Source: Cyanoderma ruficeps (Eukaryota; Chordata; Aves; Passeriformes; Timaliidae). Taken from it: DNA of 64,000 nt. Below are positions 1 to 10,091 of this stretch, in pieces. Numbering within the stretch: position 1 is the stretch's first letter; each line of letters opens with the position of its first letter. The stretch covers positions 816,110 to 880,109 of the forward strand of contig VZDJ01000034.1 of assembly GCA_008694505.1 (NCBI GenBank). Direction: 5' to 3'. The translations under genes were made by a program, and so were the position numbers. Below the pieces are notes generated by a model. It searched no databases. It saw only the letters and a list, made by a program, of their open reading frames with translations, and was not told where the DNA came from.

Positions 1-394
1 TGTGTCCCCATCCTGGGGAAGACTAGACTTACTCATGGTGGTGGACATATTGTTGAGTAGGGAGACTACACACAGAAAATTAAGGATACTGGGAATGGGA
101 ATGGGAGAGAAGCAGGGAAGGGCTGATGGCTGATCCATGCCAAACAATCCAGAGTGTAAGGTGGGGCATCTGGCAGAGTTTGAGATGGTGTGTGGCTCCA
201 GCAGGGAATGGATTGGGAGATGCTGCAGGCACTGCTGTGTGTGGCCAAGGTGCTGGGCAGGCTGACCCGAGACTCAGGACTGGCACTGCTGCTGCCAAAA
301 TTTGCCAGATAGAAGAGTCCTCCCCCAGCTCTGCTGCCCTGGCTGGACACAGTGGTGGCCCCACGGGGCCTGTGCAGGTCTGACCAGAGGTAAC

Positions 395-722
395 TCCTCC
401 ACAAATCACTGACAGGAGGCTGGAGCCAGGGAGGGTTGGTCTCTTCTCCCAGGTAACAAATGGCAGGACTGGAGTAACTGGCCTCGAGCTGCACCAGGGA
501 AAGTTTAGATTGGATGGCAGGGAAAAAATTCTTCATGGAAAGGGTTGACAAGCATTGAAACACGCTGTGCAGGGAAGTGGTGGAGGCCCCATCCCTGGAA
601 GGCTACAGAAGGTGACTGGATGTGGCACTTGGGGGCATGTTTAGGGTGAATGTGGCAGTGCTGCGTTGATGGTTGGAGTCAATGACCTCAGAGCCTTTTC
701 CAGCCTCAAGGATTCCATGGCT
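395..722 (+). mobile_element. CR1 LINE 3' fragment
   Basis: It reads in CR1 sense: CTCGAGCTGCACCAGGGAAA, GGAAAAAATTCTTCATGGAA, then a 3' end of the type TTGGAGTCAATGACC...TTTTCCAGCCT. Confidence 0.75.
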
Positions 723-2179
723 ACTGATGTGCTTTGTGCAGCTCAGGGATCCTCCCAAGGGGTGCTGAGCCCCTGCCCAGCTCCCTGGGCACCAGCTCTG
801 CCCAGCACAGCAGCAGGGGAGGGGCAGGGTGGGCACCAGCCCCACGCAAGCCCCAAGCACTCATCCTTGTCCCCAGCCAGCCCCGCAGCCATCAGCCACA
901 TCCCAGCAGCAGCCCCGGCTGTCCCCGTGTCCTCTCCTGGCGGCCGCCCCAGGCGCTCACACCCCAGGGTCAGGAGGGTAATCTGCCCTCAATACCCGCC
1001 ACGCTCCTCCACAGCAGGACCAGCTGTGCTTAAGTGCTGACAGCTTCTGGGCCACGGTGTCCTGCGGCACGGGAAGGGGGAGCAGGGGCTGGGGACAGCC
1101 AGGGGACGGGCACAGCTCCGCCATCCCTGGCACGGAAATCGGCGCGGCCGCGGCACGGCCGCTGGGGCAGGAGAAACCAGCCAGGGAAGAGCTCCAGGAG
1201 AAATAAAAAAGACAGGGAAGTAGAGGGACACATGGTGCAGGACATGCTTGAAACTGAGGTGACAGTGATGGCTTAGCAGGAGGGGAATTGTCCCTGCTGA
1301 GAAAGGCAGACCATCAATTCCCATCCCTCTGCCTCCAAGAACTGATGAAAACATTTTCCTGGTGTGGCAGAGCCAAAGGTTCTGTGAACAGCCAAAGGTT
1401 CTAAGGCATCATCCACCTGCTCCAGGCTTAGGAATTCATGTGAATAAATTTCCCACCAGGCATTAGGGAAGAAATTGTCCCGCTCTGGAGAAACCTGATG
1501 TGGCACGGATGGAGATCTACGGAGGTGGAAAAGGTCTGATCTGCTATAGGGACAGAAGAAGGGACAGCAGTCAGGTAGGGGCTTGGCTCTCACTCTCTCC
1601 CTGTAAGGCAAGGCCTTAGGAGCCCACAGGATGGTGGAGATGGATGTGGATGTCTGAGGGTTTCCAAGGAAGTCCCCAGAACCTGCTCTGAGACACACAA
1701 GCCAGGCAGATACTGCAAGAGCCAGGATGAGCTTCCCGTGTCCCCTAGGTCCACCCAGGACCTTCTCGTTACATCCTGAGTATTCATGAGGTGAGGAAGG
1801 GCAGCTGTTCTGAGAGACAGAGTTAAAGAGCCCTTCTGACACACACATGCATGTGCAGCATCCTCACAGCACTCACTGCCACCGGCCAGGTGGGCTTTGA
1901 GCCCCAGGTACCACACCAAGAGCACCAGGGAGAATGGAAATGGCATTGCTGTGCTGAGGGAAGGGACTGCAGCCAGGGGCCATCCTTGCAGGAAACTGCT
2001 GGGTCCCCAGCAGCAAGGAGTGCATGGAACTGGCCTGAATTACAGCAGAGGAATGAAATATTTAAAATTGAGCATGGTCTGAAGTACCTCATGGTTTTGG
2101 TTTCTAGCTCTGTTCATGTTACTTGGCTTCTTACAGACCACAGCCCAGGCTTCTCATGGGGGATTTAATGACCATCTAG

Positions 2180-2275
2180 TGCAAGATGTCCTTGACCAGG
2201 GCAGGGGGGTGGAATGAGATGATCTTTAAAGGTCTCTTCCAAGCCAAGCCATTGTGTGGCTTTGTAACAGGCTTT
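2180..2275 (+). mobile_element. CR1 3'-end remnant
   Basis: GGAATGAGATGATCTTTAAAGGTCTCTTCCAA is the usual CR1 3'-UTR wording, much shortened. Confidence 0.6.
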
Positions 2276-2629
2276 CCTGGAGTGTCTGTGATCCCAGCAG
2301 ACGAAGCTCTGCTCCAGAGGCTCTCAGCTCAGGGACATCTCCTTTCCACCCATCTGCTGCTTCCCTTTCTCAGCACCTGCCAACACCCCTGGGGTGTTCC
2401 CCTTAACCCCGTGCAGTGGGTGCTGTGCCATCCTTGATCTCTGCCACAGCAGCACCATGGGGCCAGAATAGATCCCCAAATTATTCCCATTACTGCTTCC
2501 AGAGCCGTTGGCCTTGGACACGTCTGCCACAACAGAGAAGGCTCTGGACACGCCACAGGCTGGGACAGGCTCTGCCCTTCCAATGCTCCCCGTTGCAGTG
2601 TCTCTGCCCCTGGTTTCCCAAGAACTCAC

Positions 2630-2779
2630 ATCCTGGTTGGTCATGTCCCAGTAGGGCCTCTCTCCATAGGACATCACCTCCCACATGACAATCCCATAGC
2701 TCCACACGTCGCTGGCTGAGGTGAACTTTCGGTACTGAATGGCCTCAGGCGCCGTCCATCGGATGGGGATCTTCCCCCC
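2630..2779 (-). CDS. EPHB2: EPHB2 exon 13: kinase activation segment end and C-lobe
   Basis: This 150-bp exon encodes [40 protein letters not shown] and [10 protein letters not shown]. It holds the P+1 loop, the APE motif, the conserved alpha-F aspartate in SDVWSYG, and alpha-G. The acceptor is CCTGCAG/GGGGGG and the donor GAT/GTGAGT, both phase 0. In vertebrate EPHB2 the next residues begin VINAIEQDY. That exon is not seen in 1-2629, so intron 13 runs off the window. Confidence 0.96.
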
Positions 2780-2924
2780 CTGCAGGGTGAAAACAGGGCA
2801 CGGTAACAGAGAGAGCAGCAGCAACTGAAAAACGGCAGTGTCCACAGTATTTGCCTGTGATAATCTGGTAAAATCGCAGAAGGAAGGGAGCACAGGACTG
2901 GCTGTCCCTCAGGGAGGATGGGGA

Positions 2925-3180
2925 TTGTCCAGACATGCTGGAAGCCTTCAGTGATGATGATTTTCCCCATTTGGTGACCTGTCCCAACACCCTCCTGAGG
3001 AAGGAGCTTTTCCTGTTGTTCACCTTGGATCTCCCTAGCCAAGTTTTTGTCTATGACCCCTTACTGCATCATCTGGTGCCACTGCAAACAGTTTGGCTCT
3101 GTCTCTTCATTACTGCCCTGAAGGTCACTTAGAGGTGTCCCTCCAGTCTCCTCATCATCACCTTAACCAAGGGCAGCTCC
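2925..3180 (-). mobile_element. Possible old CR1 remnant, antisense
   Basis: Phrases such as CACCTTGGATCTCCCTAGCC and CATCTGGTGCCACTGCAAAC resemble an older CR1 type read backwards. It is diverged and uncertain. Confidence 0.35.
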
Positions 3181-5348
3181 TTCCCCCTGCCTCCTGCCCC
3201 AGTGATCCTCAGCATGACAAAATGCCCATGGTGCTAACAGGGTCTTTGGCAGAAAGTGAATGGCCAGGAATGTAAAAAACCCAAACTGATCTCACTCCAT
3301 CCTTCTGCTGTCACCTGGATACCTCCAGAGCAGAATAAAGGGAATTAGAACACCTTCCTCTTCAGCCTTCTATGGCTTCCACTCTTTGAAGGCAGCAATA
3401 CACCATTTCTGGGCTGAGCCCTGGTGTCCCAGTCTGTCTGTGGATATACACCTGATCCAACAGATTCTGATCCTTCAGTATGGGATGGGGGGGTCACTGG
3501 TGGGAAATGGGATGGGCTGGGTGGGCACTGGGGTCTCTGTTGCCCAGCTCTGGGGAAATCAGGAGTCTCCAGTCCCACTGAGGAGTTGAGCACAGGAGTG
3601 GCACACACAGATGGGAACACAGGGACTGAAGGCTCTGCTTAAGCCCTTCCTGCCTCCTGGTTTTCTACCAGGTGCTTTGGACTTGAGCCATTCACTCAAG
3701 GGACCTTCTGAAGGGAAAATCTTCCCCCGTGCTGAAAAAATAAGCAGAAGTGTCTGTGGTTTGTGGATGTGAGAAGATTGAAAACCATTATATTCTGTCA
3801 ATGAACAACTGCCATATGGTATTAAGGGTCTCCCAGGACTTCACAATACTCAGCCCCAGTACATGGCAGAATTATGAAAAAAGATAATGTTCCTTAATCT
3901 TCTCACAGCCACAGACCTCAGACAAAATACTATGTTTTCCACAAGAGGGGAAGAGGAAGCAACCAGGATGTCCTCTCCATCAGAAAGACTCTTGACAGGA
4001 TTTTAAAAATGGCTAAAAATAAGTCCTAAAGTAGAAATCAGACTTTGGAGAGTTCTTGTGGGAACTCACTTCAGTGAGACCTCCCATCTCTGTGGGGTCT
4101 GACCTGGAGCTTCACCACTCTGAAGACTTTTCTAAGGTCCAGCATGAAACTCCCAGGCCAGAGCTTGTGGCTTCTGCCCACCCACGGACACAAGGTCACT
4201 GGGAGAATAACTGTAGAAACCATTCTGCAGAGGAAGGTACTTCTGACACAGTAGGTGCACATAATCTGTCATTATGGCAAATAAATGTCCTGCTACAGTG
4301 CCCACAGTTCAAGGAGAATAAATTAGGGATGATGATTTTATTATTAGAGAGAAAAGCTACAGGCACAAAAGCAGGGATAGAGAACAGCAGTAAGCACCAT
4401 GTATTTAGTAAACAAAGGGAAATTTAATTGGCTGTAAGGAACACGTTGTGAAAAATAAATGTTAGTGTTTGTAAAAACCACTGATGGCTGTGTAAGATGG
4501 ACGAGTTGATGTCTGAAGCTACAGGGATGAGAATAAACCCACACATTTTTAGGTGTTTGTCAGGTATTCAGCTACTGATAAAATTTACTAAGAGCTATGC
4601 CAGGCATCTCATTGCTGCCAGCTTCAAAAGACCCAGGAGAGGTGATTTCCTACAGGTCATGCCCCAGCTCTATCAACACTGATTTCCAAGAATTCCTGTC
4701 GTGGGCATTGATCATGATGCACCGTGCAGAGCATTTCTGTGTGGCATTTCTGAGAACTCCTGGCTGAGCTCTCACTGAGCAAAACCAAATAATCCTCTGG
4801 TCCTGGGGCACCTTCTGCAGCCTGACATGAGCCTTGAGTTCTTGGTGGCACTTGTGTCTGTGGCACCAAGGTGTTCCTGGGAGGTTTTACATGAACATGC
4901 AGTAATTTCTAGGAGTGTTTTGCTGTTTGATTTGGATACTCTCTGGAAGATCAGTATCTAGTACCTGGCACCCACCCACACTTCCTACACTTCAGTCTGT
5001 CCTTGCTGGGGCTAAGCCAGTGAGATGATATAAGGAAGCACAGCAGGGCAGCACGACTGGACAGTGATGGTAAAAACCCCAGAGTTGCTGCCCTGGCAAC
5101 AAGCCTGTCAGGGCAGCATCTCATCTCAAAGGATCCCAGGTGAATCACACAGGGAGGGTGCAGAGCATGATCCCAACCAAGGGCTTTTCAGGGACATGGG
5201 TGTGTTTGCAGGCATGTTTGGAGGAAGGCTCAACTATCCACAGGAATGACAGGACCTTGCAAGGGAAAATCTTCTTCAGTTTATTTCATCAGTCTTTCTT
5301 ATCTGGGACCTTCCCACTGCTGACACCCTGAAAAAGAGCTCCCTGCTG

Positions 5349-5997
5349 TGTCCTGGGGTGACTTTGTGATGCCTGTGTCCCCAATTGTCTGTTCTGTTTG
5401 TGTTGGATATTGTGTTCTGTACCTTTCAGACTGGTTCTGAGAGTGAAAGAGGGGAAAGAAGCACAGAGTTTGTTTTCAGAAACTGCTCTCACTCCTCCAC
5501 ATTCCACTCCTGGACTGAGCTGTCTGCAGCACAGACAGACAGTGGGACAGAGATCTCCTGTGCTTTTAGTTAGTTTAGCTAGCTGAGGCAGAGAAGTTTC
5601 CTGGACTGCTTTTTTTTCCCTCTTTTTCTTGGGACTTTTTGAACCTGCTCTGGACTGAAAACCCAGAGAGACAGCCGGAGCTCACACCTGTGGCCCACCA
5701 GGCCTCAAGATGGCATTTTCCAGTGCCAGAGGGACTGGTAAGAGACTGGGAGAGCTGAGCTACATCCACAGCAAGGACTTTCTCTGAGTTTACCACCTTT
5801 CTTCAGAGCAGCGAAAGGTTTTATTATTTCATTCTTTTTATGCTTGCGGGCACTTTGTTTGTTAAATAAACAGTTTCTTCCACTTTTCTCTAAGGGGATT
5901 TTTTCCCAGACCAGCTGGGAAGAAGAACCATTTGGGTTTGCTTCCCAGAGTTACCCCATTTGGAGCTTTCCTCCCAATTTTGCCCTAAACCAAGACA
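5349..5997 (+). mobile_element. Solo LTR, ERV family A, copy 1
   Basis: This 649-bp element starts TGTCCTGG and ends CCAAGACA, an imperfect inverted terminal pair. It has a GTTAAATAAACAG poly(A)-signal region near 5858. It is highly similar to 39064-39894 and 40362-40533. No internal retroviral sequence or clear target-site duplication was found. I know this type from songbird genomes but cannot give its database name. It lies antisense to EPHB2, 87 bp from exon 12. Confidence 0.8.
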
Positions 5998-6084
5998 TAC
6001 CGTCAAGGGCGAGATCCTCCCTTCCCCTCTCCCACTGCTTCCTTCACCCCCTTTTCCCCTCCTTGCCTGGAGGAGCAGCATTAC

Positions 6085-6234
6085 CAGGGCACTGGTGTAT
6101 GTGGGGTCGGAGGTGTCGTCCTCCAGGAAGCGGGANCGGTGCACGTAGTTCATGTCCGCCAGGTACTTCATGCCCGCGGCGATGCCCCGCAGCATCCCCA
6201 CCAGCTGGATCACCGTGAACTGCCCGTCGTTTTG
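6085..6234 (-). CDS. EPHB2: EPHB2 exon 12: kinase catalytic-loop exon, collapsed by an N gap
   Basis: The exon encodes [32 protein letters not shown] and then, across the single N at 6136, [17 protein letters not shown]. It is 150 bp, while the usual exon is 216 bp. The missing part is 66 bp (22 codons) between the Arg codon CGN and SRF. The Arg of HRD can be read from CGN, but its catalytic Asp, the AARN segment, and the DFG aspartate are absent. The loss is in frame when N counts as one base. Splice sites are normal (CCCTCAG/CAA and CTG/GTAATG). The flanks are perfect EPHB2 and a gap character is present, so this is best read as an assembly collapse. A true deletion would give a dead kinase. 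Confidence 0.93.
6136..6136. other. EPHB2: Single-N assembly gap inside EPHB2 exon 12
   Basis: One N replaces the 66 bp that should encode the catalytic loop and DFG motif. The reading frame is preserved across it. Confidence 0.9.
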
Positions 6235-6871
6235 CTGAGGGACACAGGGACGCAGGTGACCAACAGGAGAAGATTCACAGACCTTTTGTGGCCAGAAGGC
6301 TCTTGCCACACCCGTGGCAGGATATGTCATGAGAATGTTCCCTCCCAGGCTGGGTGGGGTGTGTGGAGCTCACAGGGGTCGGGAGTCACCTCACACATCC
6401 CAAGGGTGCCACTACAGGAGCTGCTGTCACCACAAAATGCACTCACCCTGCACAGGAGAGCTCAGAAGGGACAACCTATTCCTATCGACCAGGTTAATTC
6501 CCTTCAACAGAGTCAATTACCCAGTTCAAACCCAGAACTAGAATTATTTAGACAGAGCAGCTGGAGGTGGAGCCCTGCTGGGTTAAAGCTGTGTGAGGCT
6601 GCACCTCCATGGGTGTCCATGGGTCAGTCTGGATGTGCTCCTGTGGGTGCAGGCACAGCTCTTGCTAGAATGAGTGGACAAACATGTAAGAAATGACAGC
6701 CCTGGTGCTGCCACCCCCAGCTCTGTTCCCAAAACACAGACTATGGACAATGCAGCAGCTGCCCCTGTGACAGGGATGCCAGGCAGGGAAGGCCACTGGG
6801 AAGGAAACCTTCCCCCCAAATCCCCTCTGTGCTAGCACAGCCTCTAAAGCTGCACATCCCAGATCTCATAC
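6235..6871 (-). other. EPHB2: EPHB2 intron 11
   Basis: This 637-bp intron between kinase exons has normal splice sites. I see no repeat or other feature in it. Confidence 0.75.
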
Positions 6872-7119
6872 CCGCAGGAAGGAGTCCAGTGAGCCATTCT
6901 CCATGAACTCAGTGATGATCATGACTGGAGAGCTCTTGGTGACCACTCCCTCCAGGTGGATGACGTTGGGGTGGTCGAACTGCCCCATGATGCTGGCCTC
7001 ACTCAGGAAGTCCCGTCTCTGCTTCTCCGTGTAGCCAGACTTGAGGGTCTTGATGGCCACAAAGATCTCTCTTTTGCCTGGAAGCTTGAGATGCCCACTG
7101 CACACCTCACCAAACTCCC
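6872..7119 (-). CDS. EPHB2: EPHB2 exon 11: kinase N-lobe
   Basis: This 248-bp exon encodes 82 codons, from [19 protein letters not shown] to NGSLDSFLR. It covers the rest of the glycine-rich loop (GAG-EFGEV), the ATP-anchoring Lys in VAIK, the alpha-C Glu in DFLSEASIM, and the hinge and gatekeeper region [12 protein letters not shown]. The gatekeeper Thr is present. KSSPVM differs from the mammalian KSTPVM. The acceptor is TTCACAG/GG and the donor CGG/GTATGA (phase 0). [15 protein letters not shown] and NVIHLEGVV favour EPHB2 over EPHB1 or EPHB3. Confidence 0.96.
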
Positions 7120-7477
7120 CTGTGAACACAAGGCACGGCCTGTGAGCCTCCTCCACCTCTGCTGTGTCCCCCAAGGGACCCCTGGCCCCAGCTGTGCCTG
7201 CTCTGCCCGTCCCTGAGCTGAGCACCCACCCCCTGATCCATGTTCCCTCCCTCTTCACCCCTCCAGCTGCACTCATCTGTGGGAAGCACAGATGGAATTA
7301 TATGCACAAGGGAATTGCATATAACTGTTGGTCTTGCTTCTCCTGCACTGGTCTCCCCTGCTCCTTCTAGTCCAGCCTGGGGCTAAGTAAGATCTTAGTG
7401 GCATCAGGCTAAACCCTCCCAAATCCTGGCACCATGAAGGAGCCTGTGCTGCTGAGGGCGATTCCCAGGCCACCTAC
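7120..7477 (-). other. EPHB2: EPHB2 intron 10
   Basis: This 358-bp intron has a normal donor GTAGGT and acceptor CACAG. Nothing else is recognisable. Confidence 0.75.
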
Positions 7478-7600
7478 CTGCCCCAATCACCTGCTCAATT
7501 TTGACACAAGAGATATCGATTTCTTTTGCAAATTCCCTGACAGCCTCGTTAGGATCTTCGTAGGTGAAAGGATCGATGTAAATCTTCATCCCTGGAGTCA
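7478..7600 (-). CDS. EPHB2: EPHB2 exon 10: juxtamembrane tyrosines and start of kinase domain
   Basis: This 123-bp exon encodes [20 protein letters not shown] then [20 protein letters not shown]. It contains the juxtamembrane motif [11 protein letters not shown], whose two tyrosines in EphB2 hold the kinase inactive until phosphorylated and then bind SH2 proteins. The kinase domain begins at [11 protein letters not shown], the first part of the glycine-rich loop. The acceptor is TTTACACAG/TG (the A from exon 9 makes Met) and the donor GCAG/GTAGGT. The sequence is intact and almost unchanged from mammals. Confidence 0.96.
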
Positions 7601-8954
7601 CTGTGTAAAGGTGAGGGAGAGAGTCAGACAGATGGATGCAACTGGAATGGTTGGCATCAAGGAAAAGAGAAAACTGTTTGAGTCTTTTTACCTCAGCAAG
7701 GTGCATAATCAAGGCACGAAGCAGACAGAGAGAAACAGTTTGAGGAAGAACATGCAGAGCCATGTTTCACAGGACTGTTAAAGCTCATTTCAATGAACAC
7801 TGGCCCACAAATCATTGCTGGGGCAGTTGGGAGCTACATCGTGAGCGTGGACTACAAATTACAGACAGACTCCTCCGTGGGAGATCTGTGACCCTTCCAG
7901 GGGCTGTGCAAGCAGGAGGGACAGTCCAGTCTGCCCTGTTCTCCTGGCTGGCACCTCTGCCCAAGGCTGGGCTCCCTCTTGGGAGCCCCAGGAGAAGTAC
8001 TGAGACACACTAGGAAAATCACAGAGGACAGGTTCCTCTTGCCAGGCTGAGCAAAGGACACAGTGACACGTCATGGGAAAGGCCAAGGGACCTGGTGAGG
8101 CTGGACTGCTGCTGCACATCCCAGCCACCTGTACTGTGGGGCAGCTCTTATCTCTGCTTCTTCCCTTTCTATACTCATTTTCTGGCCCCGGGCTCACTCC
8201 AAAATGGGCTATTTGGAGAGCAGAGCTCACAGCTCCCTAAATAAGGAGCCTCACAGAGCACCAGACTGTGAGTCCCAGCTCCAGGATGCTGGCTGTGTTC
8301 AGGGGGTTCTGCAGTGCTCACAGGCTCCCTGGGCCTTGGCAATTTGCTGCAGTGTCTGCACAGCAATCACTGCTGGGGACTGAGCAGGGACTGAGCCCTG
8401 GCCAGATGAGTTGGGTGAGGAAGGGGCTAAAAGGCAGCCCAGGCTGTATCAGCTCTGCTGCATCCTGTGCCACCAGGCCTGTTCCAAATGGTGCAGGGAA
8501 GTGATTAAACCCATCCCAGCCTGGAGCTGTCACATCCCACACCAGGCCCCGGGAGAATGTGTGAATGTGTGTTTGCAGCCCAGCCTGACAAACAACTGAG
8601 AGCTGCATTTACATAATGTCTCCTGAAAAGTGTCGTTTTTCCTGGTAAGTGATAGTGAGGCAGCCAGCACAGGCTGCTGGGGCACAGGGCTGCAGCTCTG
8701 AATTTTGGGACTTGTTTCCCAGGTAAAAGCAGGAGCAACAGTGAGTCCTGAGTGAAAACATTGCTGGTGTTTTCCATAGTCTGAGCAAGGCCAGGATTTG
8801 TACAGGAACAAGGTATTAAAAGAGCAGAAGTCCTGAAGCTGCAAGTAGAACATGAGGAAAATCACAACTGAGACTGGAATAAAGCCAGATTAGAGCAACA
8901 GGTCTCTAGTGAGGGGGGAGAAGGAATTTCAGTGACAGGAAGGCAGGGGTTAAT

Positions 8955-9100
8955 CACAGAATCATGGAACGGTTTGGGTTCAAAAGAATCTTAAATGACC
9001 TCATCTCATTCCACCCTCTGCCATGGGCAGGGACACCTGCCACTATCCCAGGTGGCTCCAAGCCCTGTCCAGCCTGGCCTTGGACACTTCCAGGGCTGAG
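8955..9100 (-). mobile_element. CR1 3' fragment, antisense
   Basis: It opens with ATCACAGAATCATGGAACGG and continues with the CTGCCATGGGCAGGGACACC and CTGGCCTTGGACACTTCCAG blocks of the CR1 3' UTR. Confidence 0.8.
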
Positions 9101-9570
9101 GGGAAAAGGATGCACTGGGTGTGCAGTGAGGCTGAGCAGGAATGCTGCATGTCAGGGAGAGACTTGCACAGGGATGTTGGAAGAGGGAGGCTACAAGAGA
9201 GGGCATGTTAGGTATTGTATTACATACTTATATATAGATAAATCTCTCATCTTCTGGGAATCTGGGAGCACTGGGATGGGCCCTACCAAAGGTTTGCGGG
9301 TTCCTGTAGGGGGACAGGACTTTTGCAGGACAGGGATAGGTGAGGGAAGGGGTCTCACTGCTGCCCAGGAGATGGCCAAAGCTCAGGAGCTGGAGCAGCA
9401 AGACGTGGTGTGTGGTGGCAGAGGCTGCAGCACAGAAGACAGCGATGCTTCAGGAGGTGTTGGCTGTCACAGAGGTGTGGAGAACACGCTCAGGCACCTG
9501 CCAGCATGCAGGGCTGAGAGAGCAGAGCAGGGATCGGTGTCTGGGGGGGATCTGGAGCTGCCCTGCCCAC

Positions 9571-9592
9571 ACACACACACACACATGCACAC
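9571..9592. repeat. (CA)n microsatellite
   Basis: About ten CA units in intron 9. Confidence 0.9.
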
Positions 9593-9640
9593 CCTGCCCA
9601 CAGCCCTCCCCACAAGGCCCAAGTGAGCAGGAGCACGAAC

Positions 9641-9688
9641 CGAGCAGCGAGGGGCCCCCCAGGCCCGGGGGGGGCCCCCGGTACGTAC
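9641..9688 (-). other. EPHB2: Candidate alternative extension of EPHB2 exon 9 (16 residues)
   Basis: Reading past the normal donor, the frame stays open for 48 nt and reaches CTCG/GTTCGT, which could serve as a weak 5' splice site (matches at +1, +2, +5 and +6). Splicing there to exon 10 inserts STYRGPPPGLGGPSLL and changes the junction Met to Val. No other GT outside the normal GTACGTAC donor occurs in between. From memory, chicken EphB2 (Cek5) has a brain form with a 16-residue juxtamembrane insertion. The size match is exact, but I do not recall that published sequence, so the identity is an inference. Confidence 0.5.
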
Positions 9689-9756
9689 TGTGGCCACTGG
9701 TGTAGTGCTGCAGCTTATCCGTGTACTCCGAGTCTGCCCGCTCAAAGCCCCGTCTT
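9689..9756 (-). CDS. EPHB2: EPHB2 exon 9: juxtamembrane start, two possible acceptors
   Basis: This 68-bp exon encodes RRRGFERADSEYTDKLQHYT then SGH. It follows the transmembrane helix and carries two juxtamembrane tyrosines upstream of the main regulatory pair in exon 10. The acceptor reads TTCCAG/AAG/ACGG, a NAGNAG tandem. Use of the first AG gives 68 bp, and use of the second (exon 9689-9753) gives 65 bp and drops one Arg. The donor is CCACA/GTACGT. The next GT downstream lies exactly 48 nt further in an open frame, a candidate alternative donor adding 16 residues. A 41-bp minisatellite begins 16 bp upstream of the acceptor. Confidence 0.93.
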
Positions 9757-9772
9757 CTGGAAGGGAAGAGAG

Positions 9773-10030
9773 ACCTGAGCACAGCATGGGCCCCTCAGGG
9801 CTGGGGACAGGAGACCTGGGCACAGCATGGGCCCCTCAGGGCTGGGGACAGGAGACCTGGGCACAGCATGGGCCCCTCAGGCTGGGGACAGGAGACCTGG
9901 GCACAGCATGGGCCCCTCAGGGCCAGGGAAAGGAGACCTGGGCACAGCATGGGCCCCTCAGGGCTGGGGAAGGGAGACCTGGGCACAGCATGGGCCCCTC
10001 AGGGCTGGGGACAGGAGACCTGGGCACAGC
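9773..10030. repeat. 41-bp minisatellite beside exon 9
   Basis: Six near-perfect 41-bp units (the third has 40) begin at 9773, 9814, 9855, 9895, 9936 and 9977, followed by a partial unit. Each contains ACCTGGGCACAGCATGGGCC and CCTCAGGGCTGGGGACAGGAG. On the minus strand each unit reads CTCCTGTCCCCAG and CCCAGGT, which resemble splice acceptors and donors. The array ends 16 bp from the exon 9 acceptor. Confidence 0.95.
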
Positions 10031-10091
10031 TGGGGCTGTGCTGAGGGGCTGTGGAGGCAGGTGACCCTGCCAAGCTGCTGCCCTGGAGGGA

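Larger units (their letters stand above)
1..2629 (-). other. EPHB2: EPHB2 intron 13 (part)
   Basis: There is no exon here. A CR1 fragment lies at 395-722 and a weaker one near 2180. 900-1165 is a small CpG-rich patch with two GCGGCCGC-like sites. The rest looks like unique intronic DNA without features I can name. Confidence 0.7.
2780..6084 (-). other. EPHB2: EPHB2 intron 12
   Basis: This 3.3-kb intron contains a degraded, possibly CR1-derived stretch at 2925-3180 and a solo LTR at 5349-5997 that ends 87 bp from exon 12. 3200-5340 is AT-richer unique-looking DNA in which I recognise nothing. Confidence 0.7.
7601..9688 (-). other. EPHB2: EPHB2 intron 9
   Basis: This 2.1-kb intron has an antisense CR1 at 8955-9100, a short CA run at 9571-9592, and a very GC-rich self-complementary stretch next to the exon 9 donor (9651-9680). 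7601-8950 is unique-looking. Confidence 0.7.

Noticed and set aside
6085..6234. EPHB2 as a genuine kinase-dead or pseudogene copy
   Set aside because: All other exons are intact and conserved, splice sites are normal, and the loss coincides with an N. An assembly gap explains it better.
9689..9782. A gene-strand ORF running through exon 9 into a Pro/Gly-rich tail as a separate protein
   Set aside because: It is read-through of exon 9 past its donor. Only the first 48 nt are considered, as a possible alternative exon end.
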